A stretch of 64,000 nucleotides of DNA from Agromyces sp. 3263. Its GTDB lineage: Bacteria; Actinomycetota; Actinomycetes; Actinomycetales; Microbacteriaceae. The stretch covers positions 2,108,001 to 2,172,000 of the forward strand of contig NZ_JAVDUV010000001.1 in assembly GCF_031456545.1 (NCBI RefSeq). Direction: 5' to 3'. Under the pieces are notes generated by a model that worked only from the letters and a program-made list of their open reading frames with translations, was not told where the DNA came from and did no database searches. Below, piece after piece: positions 25,447-34,194 of the stretch; the first letter of the stretch is position 1; every line of letters begins with the position of its first letter. The position numbers and the translations under genes were made by a program.

Positions 25447-26249
25447 CCGCCGCGGCAGCAGCGGGCGCCGCCGGCCGCGTCGCCCCGCGTGGCCTGCTCC
25501 GCGCGGCGATCGCCGTCGAGGCGCGCAAGTCGCGGTCGGCCCACGTGATCCTCTGGACGACCGTGCTCCTCGTCGTCGGCATCGGCGCCCTGACGCTCGG
25601 GATCCTCGCCGCCGTGGCAGCCGGTGAGGAGCAGGTGATCGCCAAGCTCGGACCGCTCGCGGGCGTGGGCGGCTGGGCCGGCCTCGTCGGCATCGTCGTG
25701 CAGGTCACCGCCGCCGGCGGACTCGCGGCGTTCGGCGTGGCCCTCAGCTGGATGTTCGGGCGCGAGTTCGCCGACGGCACCGTGGCCGCGCTGTTCGCCC
25801 TGCCAGTGCCGCGTGCCGCGATCGCCCTCGGCAAGCTCATCGTCTTCGCGGTCTGGTCGATCATGGTCGCCGTGCTGCTCACGATCGTCGTCGCGGGCGT
25901 CGGCCTCGTGCTGGGGTACGGGGCGACGGATGCCGCGGGGTTCGGCGAACTCGCCCGCCTCCCGGTGCTCGTGGTGCTCACGGCGCTGCTCGCGGTGCCC
26001 GCAGCGTGGGCCTCGACCCTCGGGCGCGGCCTGCTCCCCGGAATCGCGACCACCATCGGGATCATCGTCGTCGCACAGGTGCTGGCCATCGCCGACGTCG
26101 GCACCTGGGTGCCGATCGTGGCACCGGCGCTCTGGGCCATCGCGCCCGACACGGAGCCCGCCGCAGCGCTCCTCACCGTGCCCAGCGTGCCGCTCGTGTT
26201 CGGCGCGTTGTGCACCCTGGCGTGGTCGCGCCTGCAGCTCGACCGCTGA
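25443..26249 (+). CDS. ABC-2 type transporter permease
   Basis: 268 residues, ATG 25443 overlapping the ATPase stop by four bases. Six membrane helices can be seen (about 38-60, 80-105, 125-160, 180-200, 210-230, 240-260), with FGREFADGTVAALFALPVPR between helices two and three. This F-x-x-E-x-x-x-G-T pattern is typical of ABC-2 permeases. With the ATPase it forms a homodimeric exporter. The substrate is unknown; a TetR gene in the operon suggests an antibiotic or toxic compound. Confidence 0.9.
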   Translation: MTAAAAAGAAGRVAPRGLLRAAIAVEARKSRSAHVILWTTVLLVVGIGALTLGILAAVAAGEEQVIAKLGPLAGVGGWAGLVGIVVQVTAAGGLAAFGVALSWMFGREFADGTVAALFALPVPRAAIALGKLIVFAVWSIMVAVLLTIVVAGVGLVLGYGATDAAGFGELARLPVLVVLTALLAVPAAWASTLGRGLLPGIATTIGIIVVAQVLAIADVGTWVPIVAPALWAIAPDTEPAAALLTVPSVPLVFGALCTLAWSRLQLDR

Positions 26250-26259
26250 CGCGGCCGGA

Positions 26260-26646
26260 TCAGGCCGGAGGCGTCGGCTGCTCCGCCGCAGCGACCCACG
26301 CGACGGCCTCGGCCTGCTTCGCGAGCGGGAACACCCGGAACTGGCCCGGCACCAGCCCGCCGAACGCGGTGGCGATGCCGGCCAGCCCGTCGTGGTCCGT
26401 CACGAATGCCGACCGCCCCCACGCGTCGCGCGGCATGCTGATGAGCTTCGCGTCCTCGAGCATCGCCCCGAGCGAGACGTGGTCGAAGTCGTCGCCCATC
26501 ACGACGACGCAGTTGACGCGGCCATGCTCTTCGAACGCGTCGTCGAACGCGGGCGTGAGCACATCGCGGTAGTCGGATGCCTCGATGGTGCCGACGGCGC
26601 GGAAGCCCACCACGTCGGCGGGCAGGCCCGCGAGCGGTTCGAGCAT
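26260..26646 (-). CDS. SpoIIAA-like (STAS/CRAL-TRIO type) domain protein
   Basis: 128 residues. Pattern of the SpoIIAA-like family: LPADVVGFRAVGTIEASDYRD at the N-terminus, a central VNCVVVMGDDFDHVSLGAMLEDAKL, then a FVTDHDGLAGIATAF segment and PLAKQAEAVAWVAA. Such stand-alone proteins bind small lipids or act in unknown signalling; no phosphorylatable Ser in the anti-sigma-antagonist position is evident. It follows paaR in the same direction by 46 bases, so it may be read from the same message. Function unknown. Confidence 0.8.
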   Translation of the reverse strand: MLEPLAGLPADVVGFRAVGTIEASDYRDVLTPAFDDAFEEHGRVNCVVVMGDDFDHVSLGAMLEDAKLISMPRDAWGRSAFVTDHDGLAGIATAFGGLVPGQFRVFPLAKQAEAVAWVAAAEQPTPPA

Positions 26647-26692
26647 GTGGTTCCCCCCAATCCGCCGGGCGGCCCCTCCGCCCGGCGTGGTC

Positions 26693-27349
26693 TCAGCCGA
26701 GCAGTTCCTGCACCCGGTTCGAGGTCGGCATGCGCAGGCCGTCGAGGGCGACGGCGACCACGTCGTCGGCCAGCGTGTCGGCGTCCTCGGCTCCGCCCGG
26801 TCGGTACCACTCCACGATCGAGTTGATCATGCCGAAGGCCAGGCGCGACACGACGCTCGCGTCGAGGTCGCTGCGGAGCGACCCCTCGGACTGCGCCTCG
26901 GAGACGAGTGCCGTGACCCGCTTGTCGAACGCGCGCCGGCGCGCGAGGGCGCGTCGCTCCACGTCGGTGTTGCCGCGGACCCGGAGCAGCAGGGTGACGT
27001 AGGGCAGCTTCTCGACGAGCACGTGCACGGCGCCGCGCAGCACGAGGTCGAGCCGGTCGGCGGCGCGGCCGCCCGCGGCATCCGTCTGCTCGAGCACGCC
27101 TTCGAGCGCGCCGAGTGCGGTGTCGAGCGCGCGCTCGAGGATCTCGTCCTTCGACGAGAAATGGTGGTAGATCGCGGACTTCGAGAGGCCGAGGCGGTCG
27201 GCGAGCACGCCCATCGACGTCGCGTCGTAGCCGTACTGGATGAACGCGGCCACGGCGACGTCGAGGATCCCCTGCTGGTCGTACCCGGGGCGACCCCGCC
27301 GGAGCGCTCCGTTCGCGCCGTTCGCGCCGCTCGTTCCGTTCTCAGACAT
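26693..27349 (-). CDS. paaR: TetR-family regulator, probable PaaR
   Basis: 218 residues. After a Gly/Asn/Ala-rich lead (GTSGANGANGALRRG), the helix-turn-helix is at about 22-68 (ILDVAVAAFIQYGYDATSMG, then LADRLGLSKSAIYHHFSSK). A larger ligand domain ends near GLRMPTSNRVQELLG. It sits 36 bases downstream of paaK and is the only regulator inside the phenylacetate cluster. The related 16-mers at 14912-14927 and 29245-29260, before both paa blocks, are its likely targets, with phenylacetyl-CoA as the expected inducer from known PaaR proteins. Confidence 0.82.
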   Translation of the reverse strand: MSENGTSGANGANGALRRGRPGYDQQGILDVAVAAFIQYGYDATSMGVLADRLGLSKSAIYHHFSSKDEILERALDTALGALEGVLEQTDAAGGRAADRLDLVLRGAVHVLVEKLPYVTLLLRVRGNTDVERRALARRRAFDKRVTALVSEAQSEGSLRSDLDASVVSRLAFGMINSIVEWYRPGGAEDADTLADDVVAVALDGLRMPTSNRVQELLG

Positions 27350-27385
27350 CGCCCTCAGTCTGGCACTCGCCGCCGCGGCATCCGC

Positions 27386-28723
27386 TCACTTGGCGCGCAG
27401 GTCGTAGACCCGCTGGTACTTGCCCTCGCTGCGGGGCAGCGTGCCGGGCTCCTCGAGCCGCACGGTGACGGATGACCCGATGAACTCCTTGATGCGCCCG
27501 GCGAGCACGACCGTGGCGGCCTGGCACACCTCGACGTCGAGCTCGGGGTGCCGTTCGATGCGCACGGTGAGGTCGTCCATGGTGCCCGTGCGCGTGAGCT
27601 CGAGGATGAAGTGCGGAGTGAGCTGCTCGATGCCGAGCACGAGCTCCTCGATCTGCGTGGGGAAGAGGTTCACGCCGCGCAGGATGATCATGTCGTCATT
27701 GCGGCCGGTGATCTTCTCCATGCGCCGCATGCCGGGGCGGGCGGTGCCGGGCAGCAGGCGCGTGAGGTCGCGCGTGCGGTACCGGATGACGGGGAACGCC
27801 TCCTTGGTGAGCGACGTGAAGACGAGCTCGCCGAGCTCGCCGTCGGGCAGCACCAGGCCGGTGTCGCCGTCGATGACCTCGGGCAGGAAGTGGTCCTCCC
27901 AGAGGTGCGGGCCGTCCTTCGTCTCGAGGCACTCGTTGCCGACGCCCGGGCCCATGACCTCGCTGAGGCCGTAGATGTCGAGGGCGTCGAGGCCGAGGCG
28001 CTGCTCGAGCTCGTGGCGCATCTCGTTCGTCCACGGCTCGGCGCCGAGCACGGCGACCTTCAGCGAGGTGGAGCGCGGGTCGATGCCGGCCGCCACCATG
28101 GCGTCGGCGATGGTCAGCAGGTAGCTCGGCGTGCAGAGGATCGCGTCGGGCTCGAAGTCGCGGATGAGCTGCACCTGGCGTGCGGTCTGGCCGCCCGACA
28201 TCGGGATGACGGTGGCCCCGAGCTGCTCGATGCCGGCGTGGGCGCCGAGCCCGCCGGTGAAGAGCCCGTAGCCGTAGGCGTTGTGCACCTTCATGCCGGG
28301 CCGGATGCCGCTGGCGCGCAGCGACCTCGCGACGAGCGTCGCCCAGCGGTCGAGGTCCGCCTTCGTGTAGCCGACGACGGTGGGCCGCCCGGTCGTGCCG
28401 CTCGACGCGTGGATGCGGGCGACCTGCTCCATCGGCACGGCGAACATGCCGAACGGGTAGGTCTCGCGGAGGTCGGCCTTCGTGGTGAACGGCAGCTTCG
28501 CGACATCCGACAGCGAGCGGATGTCGCTCGGGTGCACACCCGCCTCGTCGAACTTGCGCGTGTAGAGGGGCACGTTCGCGTAGGCGTGGCGCACGGTCTG
28601 CTGGAGCCGCTCGAGCTGGAGGGCCTCGATCTCGGCTCGCGACATCCGCTCCTCGGGGTCGAGGTGTTCGGCAGACACGGGCTCGAGGCCCGAGACGGTG
28701 GGGGAGATGGTCGTCGTCGACAC
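27386..28723 (-). CDS. paaK: Phenylacetate-CoA ligase
   Basis: 445 residues from GTG 28723, seven bases after GGAG. Activates phenylacetate with ATP and CoA, the entry step of the pathway. Motifs of the PaaK branch of adenylating enzymes: RLQQTVRHAYANVPLYTRKF, PFTTKADLRETYPFGMF, the ATP loop SSGTTGRPTVVGYTK, AYGYGLFTGGLGAH, and DIYGLSEVMGPGVGNEC. The late TGRNDDMIILRGVNLFP hinge comes next, and a Lys near the end (PRSEGKYQRV) fits the catalytic Lys of this family. Lies between paaI and paaR on the strand opposite paaABCDE. Confidence 0.96.
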   Translation of the reverse strand: MSTTTISPTVSGLEPVSAEHLDPEERMSRAEIEALQLERLQQTVRHAYANVPLYTRKFDEAGVHPSDIRSLSDVAKLPFTTKADLRETYPFGMFAVPMEQVARIHASSGTTGRPTVVGYTKADLDRWATLVARSLRASGIRPGMKVHNAYGYGLFTGGLGAHAGIEQLGATVIPMSGGQTARQVQLIRDFEPDAILCTPSYLLTIADAMVAAGIDPRSTSLKVAVLGAEPWTNEMRHELEQRLGLDALDIYGLSEVMGPGVGNECLETKDGPHLWEDHFLPEVIDGDTGLVLPDGELGELVFTSLTKEAFPVIRYRTRDLTRLLPGTARPGMRRMEKITGRNDDMIILRGVNLFPTQIEELVLGIEQLTPHFILELTRTGTMDDLTVRIERHPELDVEVCQAATVVLAGRIKEFIGSSVTVRLEEPGTLPRSEGKYQRVYDLRAK

Positions 28724-28762
28724 GTGGAACTCCGAAGGCTGGGCGGCCGCGCGGCCGGGTGG

Positions 28763-29182
28763 TCAGATGGTGCGGTTCGTGGAGATCGACCGGCCGCGGA
28801 ACTCGGCGACCGCGTCGCCGTGCTCGTCGACGACCGAGACGTCGTAGAGTCCGGTGCGGCCCGACCGGGTGCGGCGGACGGCGGTCGCGGTGAGGGTCTG
28901 CCCCGCGACGGTGGACTTCAGGAAGGTGATGTCGGCGCCCGCCGCGACGGTGACGGTGTCGTCCTCGTTGCAGGCGATCGCGAAGGCCGTGTCGGCCAGG
29001 GTGAAGACGAGCCCGCCGTGGGTGATGCGGAAGCCGTTCGTCATGTCGTCGCGCACGCGCATCGACACGACCGCGAGACCCGGTTCGTCGCGTTCGACGA
29101 CCATGCCGAGGGCGGCCGAGGCGAGGTCGCGCTGCATCATGGCGCGATTCGCGGTGGTGACGTCGGTCGCGGCATCCGTCAT
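28763..29182 (-). CDS. paaI: PaaI hot-dog thioesterase
   Basis: 139 residues from ATG 29182 with GAGGAG six bases upstream. Hot-dog fold thioesterase: the MTNGFRITHGGLVFTLADTA segment carries the conserved HGG and the catalytic Asp. ADITFLKSTVAGQTLTATA and GRTGLYDVSVVDEHGDAVAE complete the fold. It hydrolyses stalled ring-hydroxylated CoA esters to free CoA and rescue the pathway. First gene of paaI-paaK-paaR, divergent from paaABCDE; both directions share the operator-like region at 29239-29262. Confidence 0.93.
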   Translation of the reverse strand: MTDAATDVTTANRAMMQRDLASAALGMVVERDEPGLAVVSMRVRDDMTNGFRITHGGLVFTLADTAFAIACNEDDTVTVAAGADITFLKSTVAGQTLTATAVRRTRSGRTGLYDVSVVDEHGDAVAEFRGRSISTNRTI

Positions 29183-29238
29183 TCGAGGCTCCTCGTCGAG
29201 TTCCCGGCGCCGTTGCTGCGGCGCTCGACTTGACTATA

Positions 29239-29262
29239 TACTAACTGAACGATCGGTTAGTA
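29239..29262. promoter_or_regulatory. Divergent paaI/paaA control region with inverted repeat
   Basis: TACTAAC (29239-29245) and GTTAGTA (29256-29262) form a perfect 7-bp inverted repeat spaced by 10 bases. Inside lies CTGAACGATCGGTTAG (29245-29260), 13/16 identical to the site before the thiolase operon. On the minus strand the repeat falls between weak TTACTA and TATATA boxes that could serve paaI. The plus-strand promoter for paaA is not clear to me. Likely PaaR operator. Confidence 0.6.
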
Positions 29263-29322
29263 ATGCCGGATGCCGCAGCAGCAGATGCGCGTTCGGATGC
29301 CGCGAAGACTCAGGAGTCGACG

Positions 29323-30312
29323 ATGACCTCTCCCGCTGACCTCAGCGTGGTCGAACGAGAGCTCTCCCCCGAGGAGGAGCAGTTCAACGACCTCATCGCG
29401 AGGGACTCGCGCATCGAGCCGCGCGACTGGATGCCCGACGCGTACCGCAAGACGCTGATCCGCCAGATCAGCCAGCACGCGCACTCCGAGATCATCGGCA
29501 TGCAGCCCGAGTCCAACTGGATCACGCGCGCGCCGAGCCTCAAGCGCAAGGCGATCCTCATGGCCAAGGTGCAGGACGAGGCGGGTCACGGGCTCTACCT
29601 CTACTCCGCCGCCCAGACGCTCGGCATCTCGCGCGAGGAGATGATGCAGCAGCTCATCGAGGGGAAGGCGCGCTATTCGTCGATCTTCAACTACACGACG
29701 CCCACCTGGGCCGACATGGGCGCGATCGGCTGGCTCGTCGACGGCGCCGCGATCTGCAACCAGGTGCCGCTGTGCCGTGCGTCATACGGGCCCTACGGCC
29801 GGGCGATGGTGCGCATCTGCAAGGAGGAGTCGTTCCACCAGCGGCAGGGCTTCGAGATCCTGCTCGAGCTCATGCAGGGCACGCCCGCGCAGCGCGAGAT
29901 GGCACAGGACGCCGTGAACCGCTGGTACTGGCCGTCGCTCATGATGTTCGGGCCGCCCGACGACCAGTCGCCGAACTCGGCGCAGTCCATGGCGTGGAAC
30001 ATCAAGCGCTTCTCGAACGACGAGCTGCGCCAGCGCTTCGTCGGCATGCTCGTCCCGCAGGCGGAAGTGCTCGGTGTGACGCTTCCCGACCCTGAGCTCA
30101 GGTTCAACGATGAGACCGGCGAGTACGACATGAGCGAGATCGACTGGACCGAGTTCAACGAGGTGCTCGCCGGCCGCGGTCCCGCGAACGCCGAGCGCCT
30201 GCGCCGTCGCCGTGAGGCCCACGAGGAGGGTGCCTGGGTGCGCGAGGCCGCGCACGAGTACGCGCGCAAGCAGGCCGAGCGTGCGCTCGCGGCATCCGGG
30301 GCGGTGGCCTGA
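29323..30312 (+). CDS. paaA: Phenylacetyl-CoA epoxidase subunit A (catalytic)
   Basis: 329 residues from ATG 29323, six bases after AGGAG; the open frame to 29263 runs through the operator and is not used. Ferritin-like diiron subunit. The ligand motifs are [15 protein letters not shown] (Glu and His) and [13 protein letters not shown] (Glu-x-x-His), with [15 protein letters not shown] between. It inserts one oxygen into the aromatic ring of phenylacetyl-CoA to form the 1,2-epoxide. First of five coupled genes paaABCDE; its stop overlaps paaB by one base. Confidence 0.97.
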   Translation: MTSPADLSVVERELSPEEEQFNDLIARDSRIEPRDWMPDAYRKTLIRQISQHAHSEIIGMQPESNWITRAPSLKRKAILMAKVQDEAGHGLYLYSAAQTLGISREEMMQQLIEGKARYSSIFNYTTPTWADMGAIGWLVDGAAICNQVPLCRASYGPYGRAMVRICKEESFHQRQGFEILLELMQGTPAQREMAQDAVNRWYWPSLMMFGPPDDQSPNSAQSMAWNIKRFSNDELRQRFVGMLVPQAEVLGVTLPDPELRFNDETGEYDMSEIDWTEFNEVLAGRGPANAERLRRRREAHEEGAWVREAAHEYARKQAERALAASGAVA

Positions 30313-30617
30313 TGTCGACCCCGGGCGAGATGGGAACCGAGGCCTGGCCCCTCTGGGAGGTCTTCGTGCGCGCCAACCGCGGCCTGAGCCACGTGCACGT
30401 GGGGTCGCTGCACGCACCCGACCCCGACATGGCGGTGCGCAACGCCCGCGACGTCTACACGCGCCGCAACGAGGGCGTGTCGATCTGGGTGGTGCCCGCC
30501 GACGCGATCACCACGAGCGACCCCGACGCGAAGGGCGCGTTCTTCGAGAGCCCGGCCGGCAAGAACTACCGCCACGCGCGCTACTACGTGAAGAGCGAAG
30601 GGGTGAAGCACCTGTGA
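30312..30617 (+). CDS. paaB: Phenylacetyl-CoA epoxidase subunit B
   Basis: 101 residues, ATG 30312 overlapping the paaA stop by one base. Typical PaaB sequence: WPLWEVFVRANRGLSHVHVG, then LHAPDPDMAVRNARDVYTRR, EGVSIWVVPADAI, and ending KNYRHARYYVKSEGVKHL. It bridges PaaAC heterodimers into the larger complex and has no active site of its own. The paaC GTG overlaps its stop by four bases. Confidence 0.96.
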   Translation: MSTPGEMGTEAWPLWEVFVRANRGLSHVHVGSLHAPDPDMAVRNARDVYTRRNEGVSIWVVPADAITTSDPDAKGAFFESPAGKNYRHARYYVKSEGVKHL

Positions 30618-31492
30618 GCGGCGCCGACCTCGACCCGCACGGCGGGCAACTCGACGTGCACGGCGACGTCTCGGTCGACGAGGTCGAGCTCGCCGAGGAG
30701 CTCGCGGGCGCCGGCATCACCGGCACGGGCGCGACGGCGTCGGCGGATGCCGCGGAGTACGCGCTTCGGCTCGGCGACGACGCCCTCGTGCTCGCCCAGC
30801 AGCTGGGCATGTGGATCGCCCGCGCTCCCGAGCTCGAGGAGGACGTGGCCCTCGGCAACATCGGCCTCGACCTCATCGGGCACGCGCGCTCCCTGCTGCA
30901 CTACGCCGGCACCGCCTCGGGGCGCAGGGAGGACGACCTCGCCTACTGGCGCGACGAGCGCGAATGGCGCAACGCCTGGCTCTTCGAGCAGCCCAACGGC
31001 GACTTCGCGCACACGATCGCGCGGCAGCTCGTGGCCGCCACCTACCTGGTCGAGCTCTACGCCGCGCTCGCCGAGTCGACCGACCCGACGCTCGCGGCGA
31101 TCGCCGCCAAGGCCGTCAAGGAGGTCGACTACCACCGCGACCACGCCACCCAGTGGACGCTCCGGCTCGCCGGGGGCACCGAGGAGTCCCGTCGTCGCAT
31201 GACCGTTGCGATCGCCGACACGTGGCCGTACATCGACGAGCTGTTCGTCGACGACGAGCTCGTCGAGCATCTCGCCGCCGAGGGCGTGGCGGTGCTGCCG
31301 TCGTCGCTGCGACCTGCGTTCGACGCCGTGATCGACGCGGTGATGGCCGAGGCCGAGCTGGAGCCGCCCACGGGGCGCACCGCGTTCGTGGCATCCGGCG
31401 GCGGACGCCGTGGCAGCCACACCGAGCACCTCGGGCCGCTGCTCGCCGAGATGCAGGTGCTCGCCCGCCAGCACCCGGGGGCATCGTGGTGA
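30614..31492 (+). CDS. paaC: Phenylacetyl-CoA epoxidase subunit C (structural)
   Basis: 292 residues from GTG 30614, overlapping paaB by four bases. Ferritin-like fold partner of PaaA: YALRLGDDALVLAQQLGMW, LGNIGLDLIGHARSLLHYAG, then LVELYAALAESTDPTL and VKEVDYHRDHATQW. The diiron ligand set is incomplete, as is normal for PaaC. It has a longer N-terminal extension (about 45 residues, acidic, ending TASADAAE) than many homologues. It holds PaaA in the active conformation. Confidence 0.95.
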   Translation: MSGADLDPHGGQLDVHGDVSVDEVELAEELAGAGITGTGATASADAAEYALRLGDDALVLAQQLGMWIARAPELEEDVALGNIGLDLIGHARSLLHYAGTASGRREDDLAYWRDEREWRNAWLFEQPNGDFAHTIARQLVAATYLVELYAALAESTDPTLAAIAAKAVKEVDYHRDHATQWTLRLAGGTEESRRRMTVAIADTWPYIDELFVDDELVEHLAAEGVAVLPSSLRPAFDAVIDAVMAEAELEPPTGRTAFVASGGGRRGSHTEHLGPLLAEMQVLARQHPGASW

Positions 31493-32043
31493 CCGCGGCC
31501 GTCGCAGATGGCGCCGTGCGCGAGGCATCCGTCGCCCGGCCCCTGCCCGACGACCCGGCCGCCCGTCGCGCGTGGGACGTCGCCGCGACCGTGACCGACC
31601 CCGAGATCCCGGTGCTCACCATCGAAGACCTGGGCGTGCTGCGCTCGGTCGACCTCGGCGACGACGGTGCCGTGCGGGTGCAGCTGACGCCCACGTACAG
31701 CGGATGCCCCGCCATGGAGGCCATGCGCGACGACGTGCTGCTGGCGCTCACCCATGCCGGCTACGCCGACGTGCGCGTCGACCTCGTGCTCGCCCCCGCG
31801 TGGACCACCGACTGGATGAGCGAGGCGGGCAAGCAGAAGCTGCGCCGCTACGGCATCCAGGCGCCGACCGGCAACGCGCCGGCGCGCGGGTCGGGCCCGG
31901 TGCGGCTGCAGCTCGCCGTGAAGTGCCCCCGCTGCGACTCGCTGAACACGCGAGAGCTCGCCCGCTTCGGCTCGACGTCGTGCAAGGCGCTCTACGAGTG
32001 CCGCGACTGCCTCGAGCCGTTCGACTACTTCAAGGTGCTCTGA
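31489..32043 (+). CDS. paaD: PaaD, MIP18-family iron-sulfur maturation factor of the epoxidase
   Basis: 184 residues from GTG 31489, overlapping paaC by four bases; GTG 31486 is also possible. The DUF59/MIP18 domain covers about 22-110 with DPEIPVLTIEDLGVLRSV and PTYSGCPAMEAMRDDV. The C-terminal zinc-ribbon-like part has CPRC, then STSCKALYECRDC, so four or five Cys could bind metal. PaaD proteins are thought to help build the iron-sulfur cluster of PaaE or the diiron centre of PaaA. It shares one base with paaE. Confidence 0.94.
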   Translation: MTAAVADGAVREASVARPLPDDPAARRAWDVAATVTDPEIPVLTIEDLGVLRSVDLGDDGAVRVQLTPTYSGCPAMEAMRDDVLLALTHAGYADVRVDLVLAPAWTTDWMSEAGKQKLRRYGIQAPTGNAPARGSGPVRLQLAVKCPRCDSLNTRELARFGSTSCKALYECRDCLEPFDYFKVL

Positions 32044-33245
32044 TGGCCGCGCGCAACCTGGGGTCGACGACGACCCGGCCGGCGGATACCGCGGTGGCGT
32101 CGGCGTTCCTCGCGTCGACGGTCGGCGGCGAGGTGCCGTCCACCGGGCGGGGCCCGAAGCGCCACCGCGCGCGGTTCCACTCGCTCGAGGTCGCCGAGGT
32201 GCGCCCGCTCACCGCCGACGCCGTGGAGGTGACCTTCGCGGTGCCCGAGGAGCTCGCCGACGACTACACGTACCTGCCCGGGCAGTACGTCGCGCTGCGC
32301 GCCGAGCTCGAGGGCCACGAGCGCCGGCGCAGCTACTCGATCTGCCGCCCGCCCGAGCGCGGCAGCCTCTCCGTGGCGATCAAGCGCGACCTCGGCGGCG
32401 TGTTCTCCACGTGGGCGAACACCGAGCTGAAGGCCGGCGACACGCTCGACGTGATGAGTCCACAGGGCACGTTCACCTCGACGCTCGACGCGCTCGACGG
32501 CAAGCACGTCGTCGGCATCGCGGCCGGCAGCGGCATCACGCCCCTCATGGCGCTCGCCCACACGGTGCTCTCGCGGTCGGCGACGTCGGAGTTCGAGCTC
32601 GTCTACACGAACCGGTCGACGCTCGACGTGATGTTCCTCGAGGAGCTGGCCGAGCTGAAGGACCGCTACCCGTCGCGCCTCGCGCTGCATCACGTGCTCT
32701 CGCGCGAGCAGCGCACGGCTCCGCTGCTCTCGGGCCGCATCGACGCGCCGAAGCTCGAGCAGATGCTCGACGTGCTCATTCGTCCCGAGACGGTCGACGA
32801 GTGGTTCCTCTGCGGCCCGTTCGAACTCGTGCAGCTCGCCCGCGACACCCTCGCCGCCAAGGGCGTGCCGGTCGAGCACGTGCGCTACGAGCTCTTCACC
32901 ACCGACGCCGATCGCGTCGAGCCCCGCCACGGCCGACCCGTCGAGGTGCAGCAGGGGGAGCAGACCGTCGCGATCGAGTTCACGCTCGACGGCCAGTCGA
33001 CGACCGTGGAGAGCCCGGTGTCTGCGAACGAGTCGATCCTCAACGCGGCGCTCCGCGTGCGGCCCGACGTGCCGTTCGCGTGCGCGGGCGGCGTGTGCGG
33101 CACCTGCCGCGCGCGGGTCGTCGAGGGCAGCGTGAACATGACCGAGAACTACGCGCTCGAGCCCGACGAGCTCGAGCGCGGCTACGTGCTCACCTGCCAG
33201 TCGCACCCCAAGTCCGACCGCGTCGTCGTCGACTACGACGTCTGA
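32043..33245 (+). CDS. paaE: PaaE, epoxidase reductase (FAD and 2Fe-2S)
   Basis: 400 residues from ATG 32043. The flavin domain has RRSYSICRPPERGSLSVAIK (RxYS motif) near 105, the NAD(P)H domain GIAAGSGITPLMALA near 165, and FLCGPFELV near 260. The plant-type ferredoxin domain is C-terminal with Cys347, Cys352, Cys355 and Cys385 (C-x4-C-x2-C-x29-C). Electrons pass from NADPH via FAD and the cluster to PaaA. About 45 residues at the N-terminus (Ala/Thr-rich) are extra compared with short homologues. The last gene of the tightly overlapped set. Confidence 0.96.
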   Translation: MAARNLGSTTTRPADTAVASAFLASTVGGEVPSTGRGPKRHRARFHSLEVAEVRPLTADAVEVTFAVPEELADDYTYLPGQYVALRAELEGHERRRSYSICRPPERGSLSVAIKRDLGGVFSTWANTELKAGDTLDVMSPQGTFTSTLDALDGKHVVGIAAGSGITPLMALAHTVLSRSATSEFELVYTNRSTLDVMFLEELAELKDRYPSRLALHHVLSREQRTAPLLSGRIDAPKLEQMLDVLIRPETVDEWFLCGPFELVQLARDTLAAKGVPVEHVRYELFTTDADRVEPRHGRPVEVQQGEQTVAIEFTLDGQSTTVESPVSANESILNAALRVRPDVPFACAGGVCGTCRARVVEGSVNMTENYALEPDELERGYVLTCQSHPKSDRVVVDYDV

Positions 33246-33251
33246 CGCCGG

Positions 33252-33286
33252 TAGCCTGCGAACGGATCGACACCGAGGTCGATCCG
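33252..33286 (+). promoter_or_regulatory. -10 box and inverted repeat before paaG
   Basis: TAGCCT (33252-33257) is a -10-like hexamer in the 62-bp gap after paaE. CGGATCGAC and GTCGATCCG (33263-33286, 9-bp arms, 6-base spacer) begin where transcription would start. The repeat could be an operator over +1 or a leader hairpin, so paaG may also be expressed on its own. Confidence 0.4.
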
Positions 33287-33307
33287 CGCCCCGATGAACG
33301 GAGCCCC

Positions 33308-34093
33308 ATGATCGAACTCACCGTGGCCGACGCCGTCGCCGAGGTCGTGCTGAACGCGCCCGACAAGCTCAACGCGCTCGACCCCGCGGCGCTCGCCGAA
33401 CTCTCGGAGGCGTACGGCGAGGCCGAACGCCTCGCAGGAGCGGGCGACGTGCGCGCGCTCGTGCTGCGCGGCGAGGGCCGGGCGTTCTGTGCGGGCCGCG
33501 ACATCTCGGGCGTCGACCCGCGCGACGACGACGTGCTCGGCTACCTCGGCGGTCTCGTGCAGCCGCTCCTCGAGCGCATCGCCTCGCTGCCGGTGCCCAC
33601 GTTCGCCGTGGCGCACGGCGCCTGCCTCGGCGTCGGGCTGGGGCTGCTCATCGCGAGTGACATCGTCTATGTCGCCGACACGGCGAAGATCGGCTCGCCG
33701 TTCGCGAACCTCGGCGCGACCCTCGACTCGGGCGGCCACGCCCTCTTCGTCGAGCGCCTCGGCGCGCACAAGACCATGGACCTCATCGTCACCGGCCGCC
33801 TGATGTCGGGCACCGAGGCCGTGACCGCCGGCCTGTTCTCGCAGGTGTTCCCGGCCGACGAGGTGACGGATGCCGCCCGCGCGGCGGCCCGGGCCGCGGC
33901 ATCCGGGGCCACGCAGGCGTTCATCGCCTCGAAGGCGTTGGTCGCCGCACTCCGCGACGACCGCCTCGGCCTCTGGCAGTCGATGGACCAGGAGAACCGG
34001 GCGCAGGCGGCACTCTGCGACACCGCCGACTACCGCGAGGGGTTCGCGGCGTTCCAGCAGAAGCGCAAGCCGGCGTTCAACGGCCGCGGCTGA
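33308..34093 (+). CDS. paaG: Crotonase-fold enzyme, probable 1,2-epoxyphenylacetyl-CoA isomerase (PaaG)
   Basis: 261 residues from ATG 33308 with ACGGAG upstream. Crotonase fold: GRAFCAGRDISG oxyanion loop and HGACLGVGLGLLIASDIVY. Neither catalytic Glu of hydratases is present (GVGLGLL and SPFANLG at those places). An Asp occurs in the LDSGG motif, as in PaaG, where it drives isomerisation of the ring epoxide to oxepin-CoA. That reaction is the step between PaaABCDE and PaaZ, which fits its position after paaE. Assignment rests on these residues plus context. Confidence 0.82.
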   Translation: MIELTVADAVAEVVLNAPDKLNALDPAALAELSEAYGEAERLAGAGDVRALVLRGEGRAFCAGRDISGVDPRDDDVLGYLGGLVQPLLERIASLPVPTFAVAHGACLGVGLGLLIASDIVYVADTAKIGSPFANLGATLDSGGHALFVERLGAHKTMDLIVTGRLMSGTEAVTAGLFSQVFPADEVTDAARAAARAAASGATQAFIASKALVAALRDDRLGLWQSMDQENRAQAALCDTADYREGFAAFQQKRKPAFNGRG

Positions 34094-34119
34094 GCGAGCG
34101 GCGGCTCGTCGCCGGACGC

Positions 34120-34125
34120 TATGCT
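34120..34125 (+). promoter_or_regulatory. -10 box for the CWB2-repeat protein
   Basis: TATGCT followed by CGG, about 70 bases before the TTG start at 34195. Same TAnGCT type as other promoters here; no clear -35. Confidence 0.35.
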
Positions 34126-34194
34126 CGGAGCACTTTCTCACGATGACGGCACGATCGGTTCCGTCGGTCCTTCTCACTGCGCTGGAGTCCATCG

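Noticed and set aside
24000..26249. TetR-ABC operon as part of a biosynthetic or lantibiotic cluster
   Set aside because: No biosynthetic, precursor peptide or modification gene lies nearby; it is a stand-alone regulated exporter.
29263..29322. Upstream ATG for paaA at 29263
   Set aside because: It has no ribosome site and begins inside the operator region; ATG 29323 has AGGAG at six bases.
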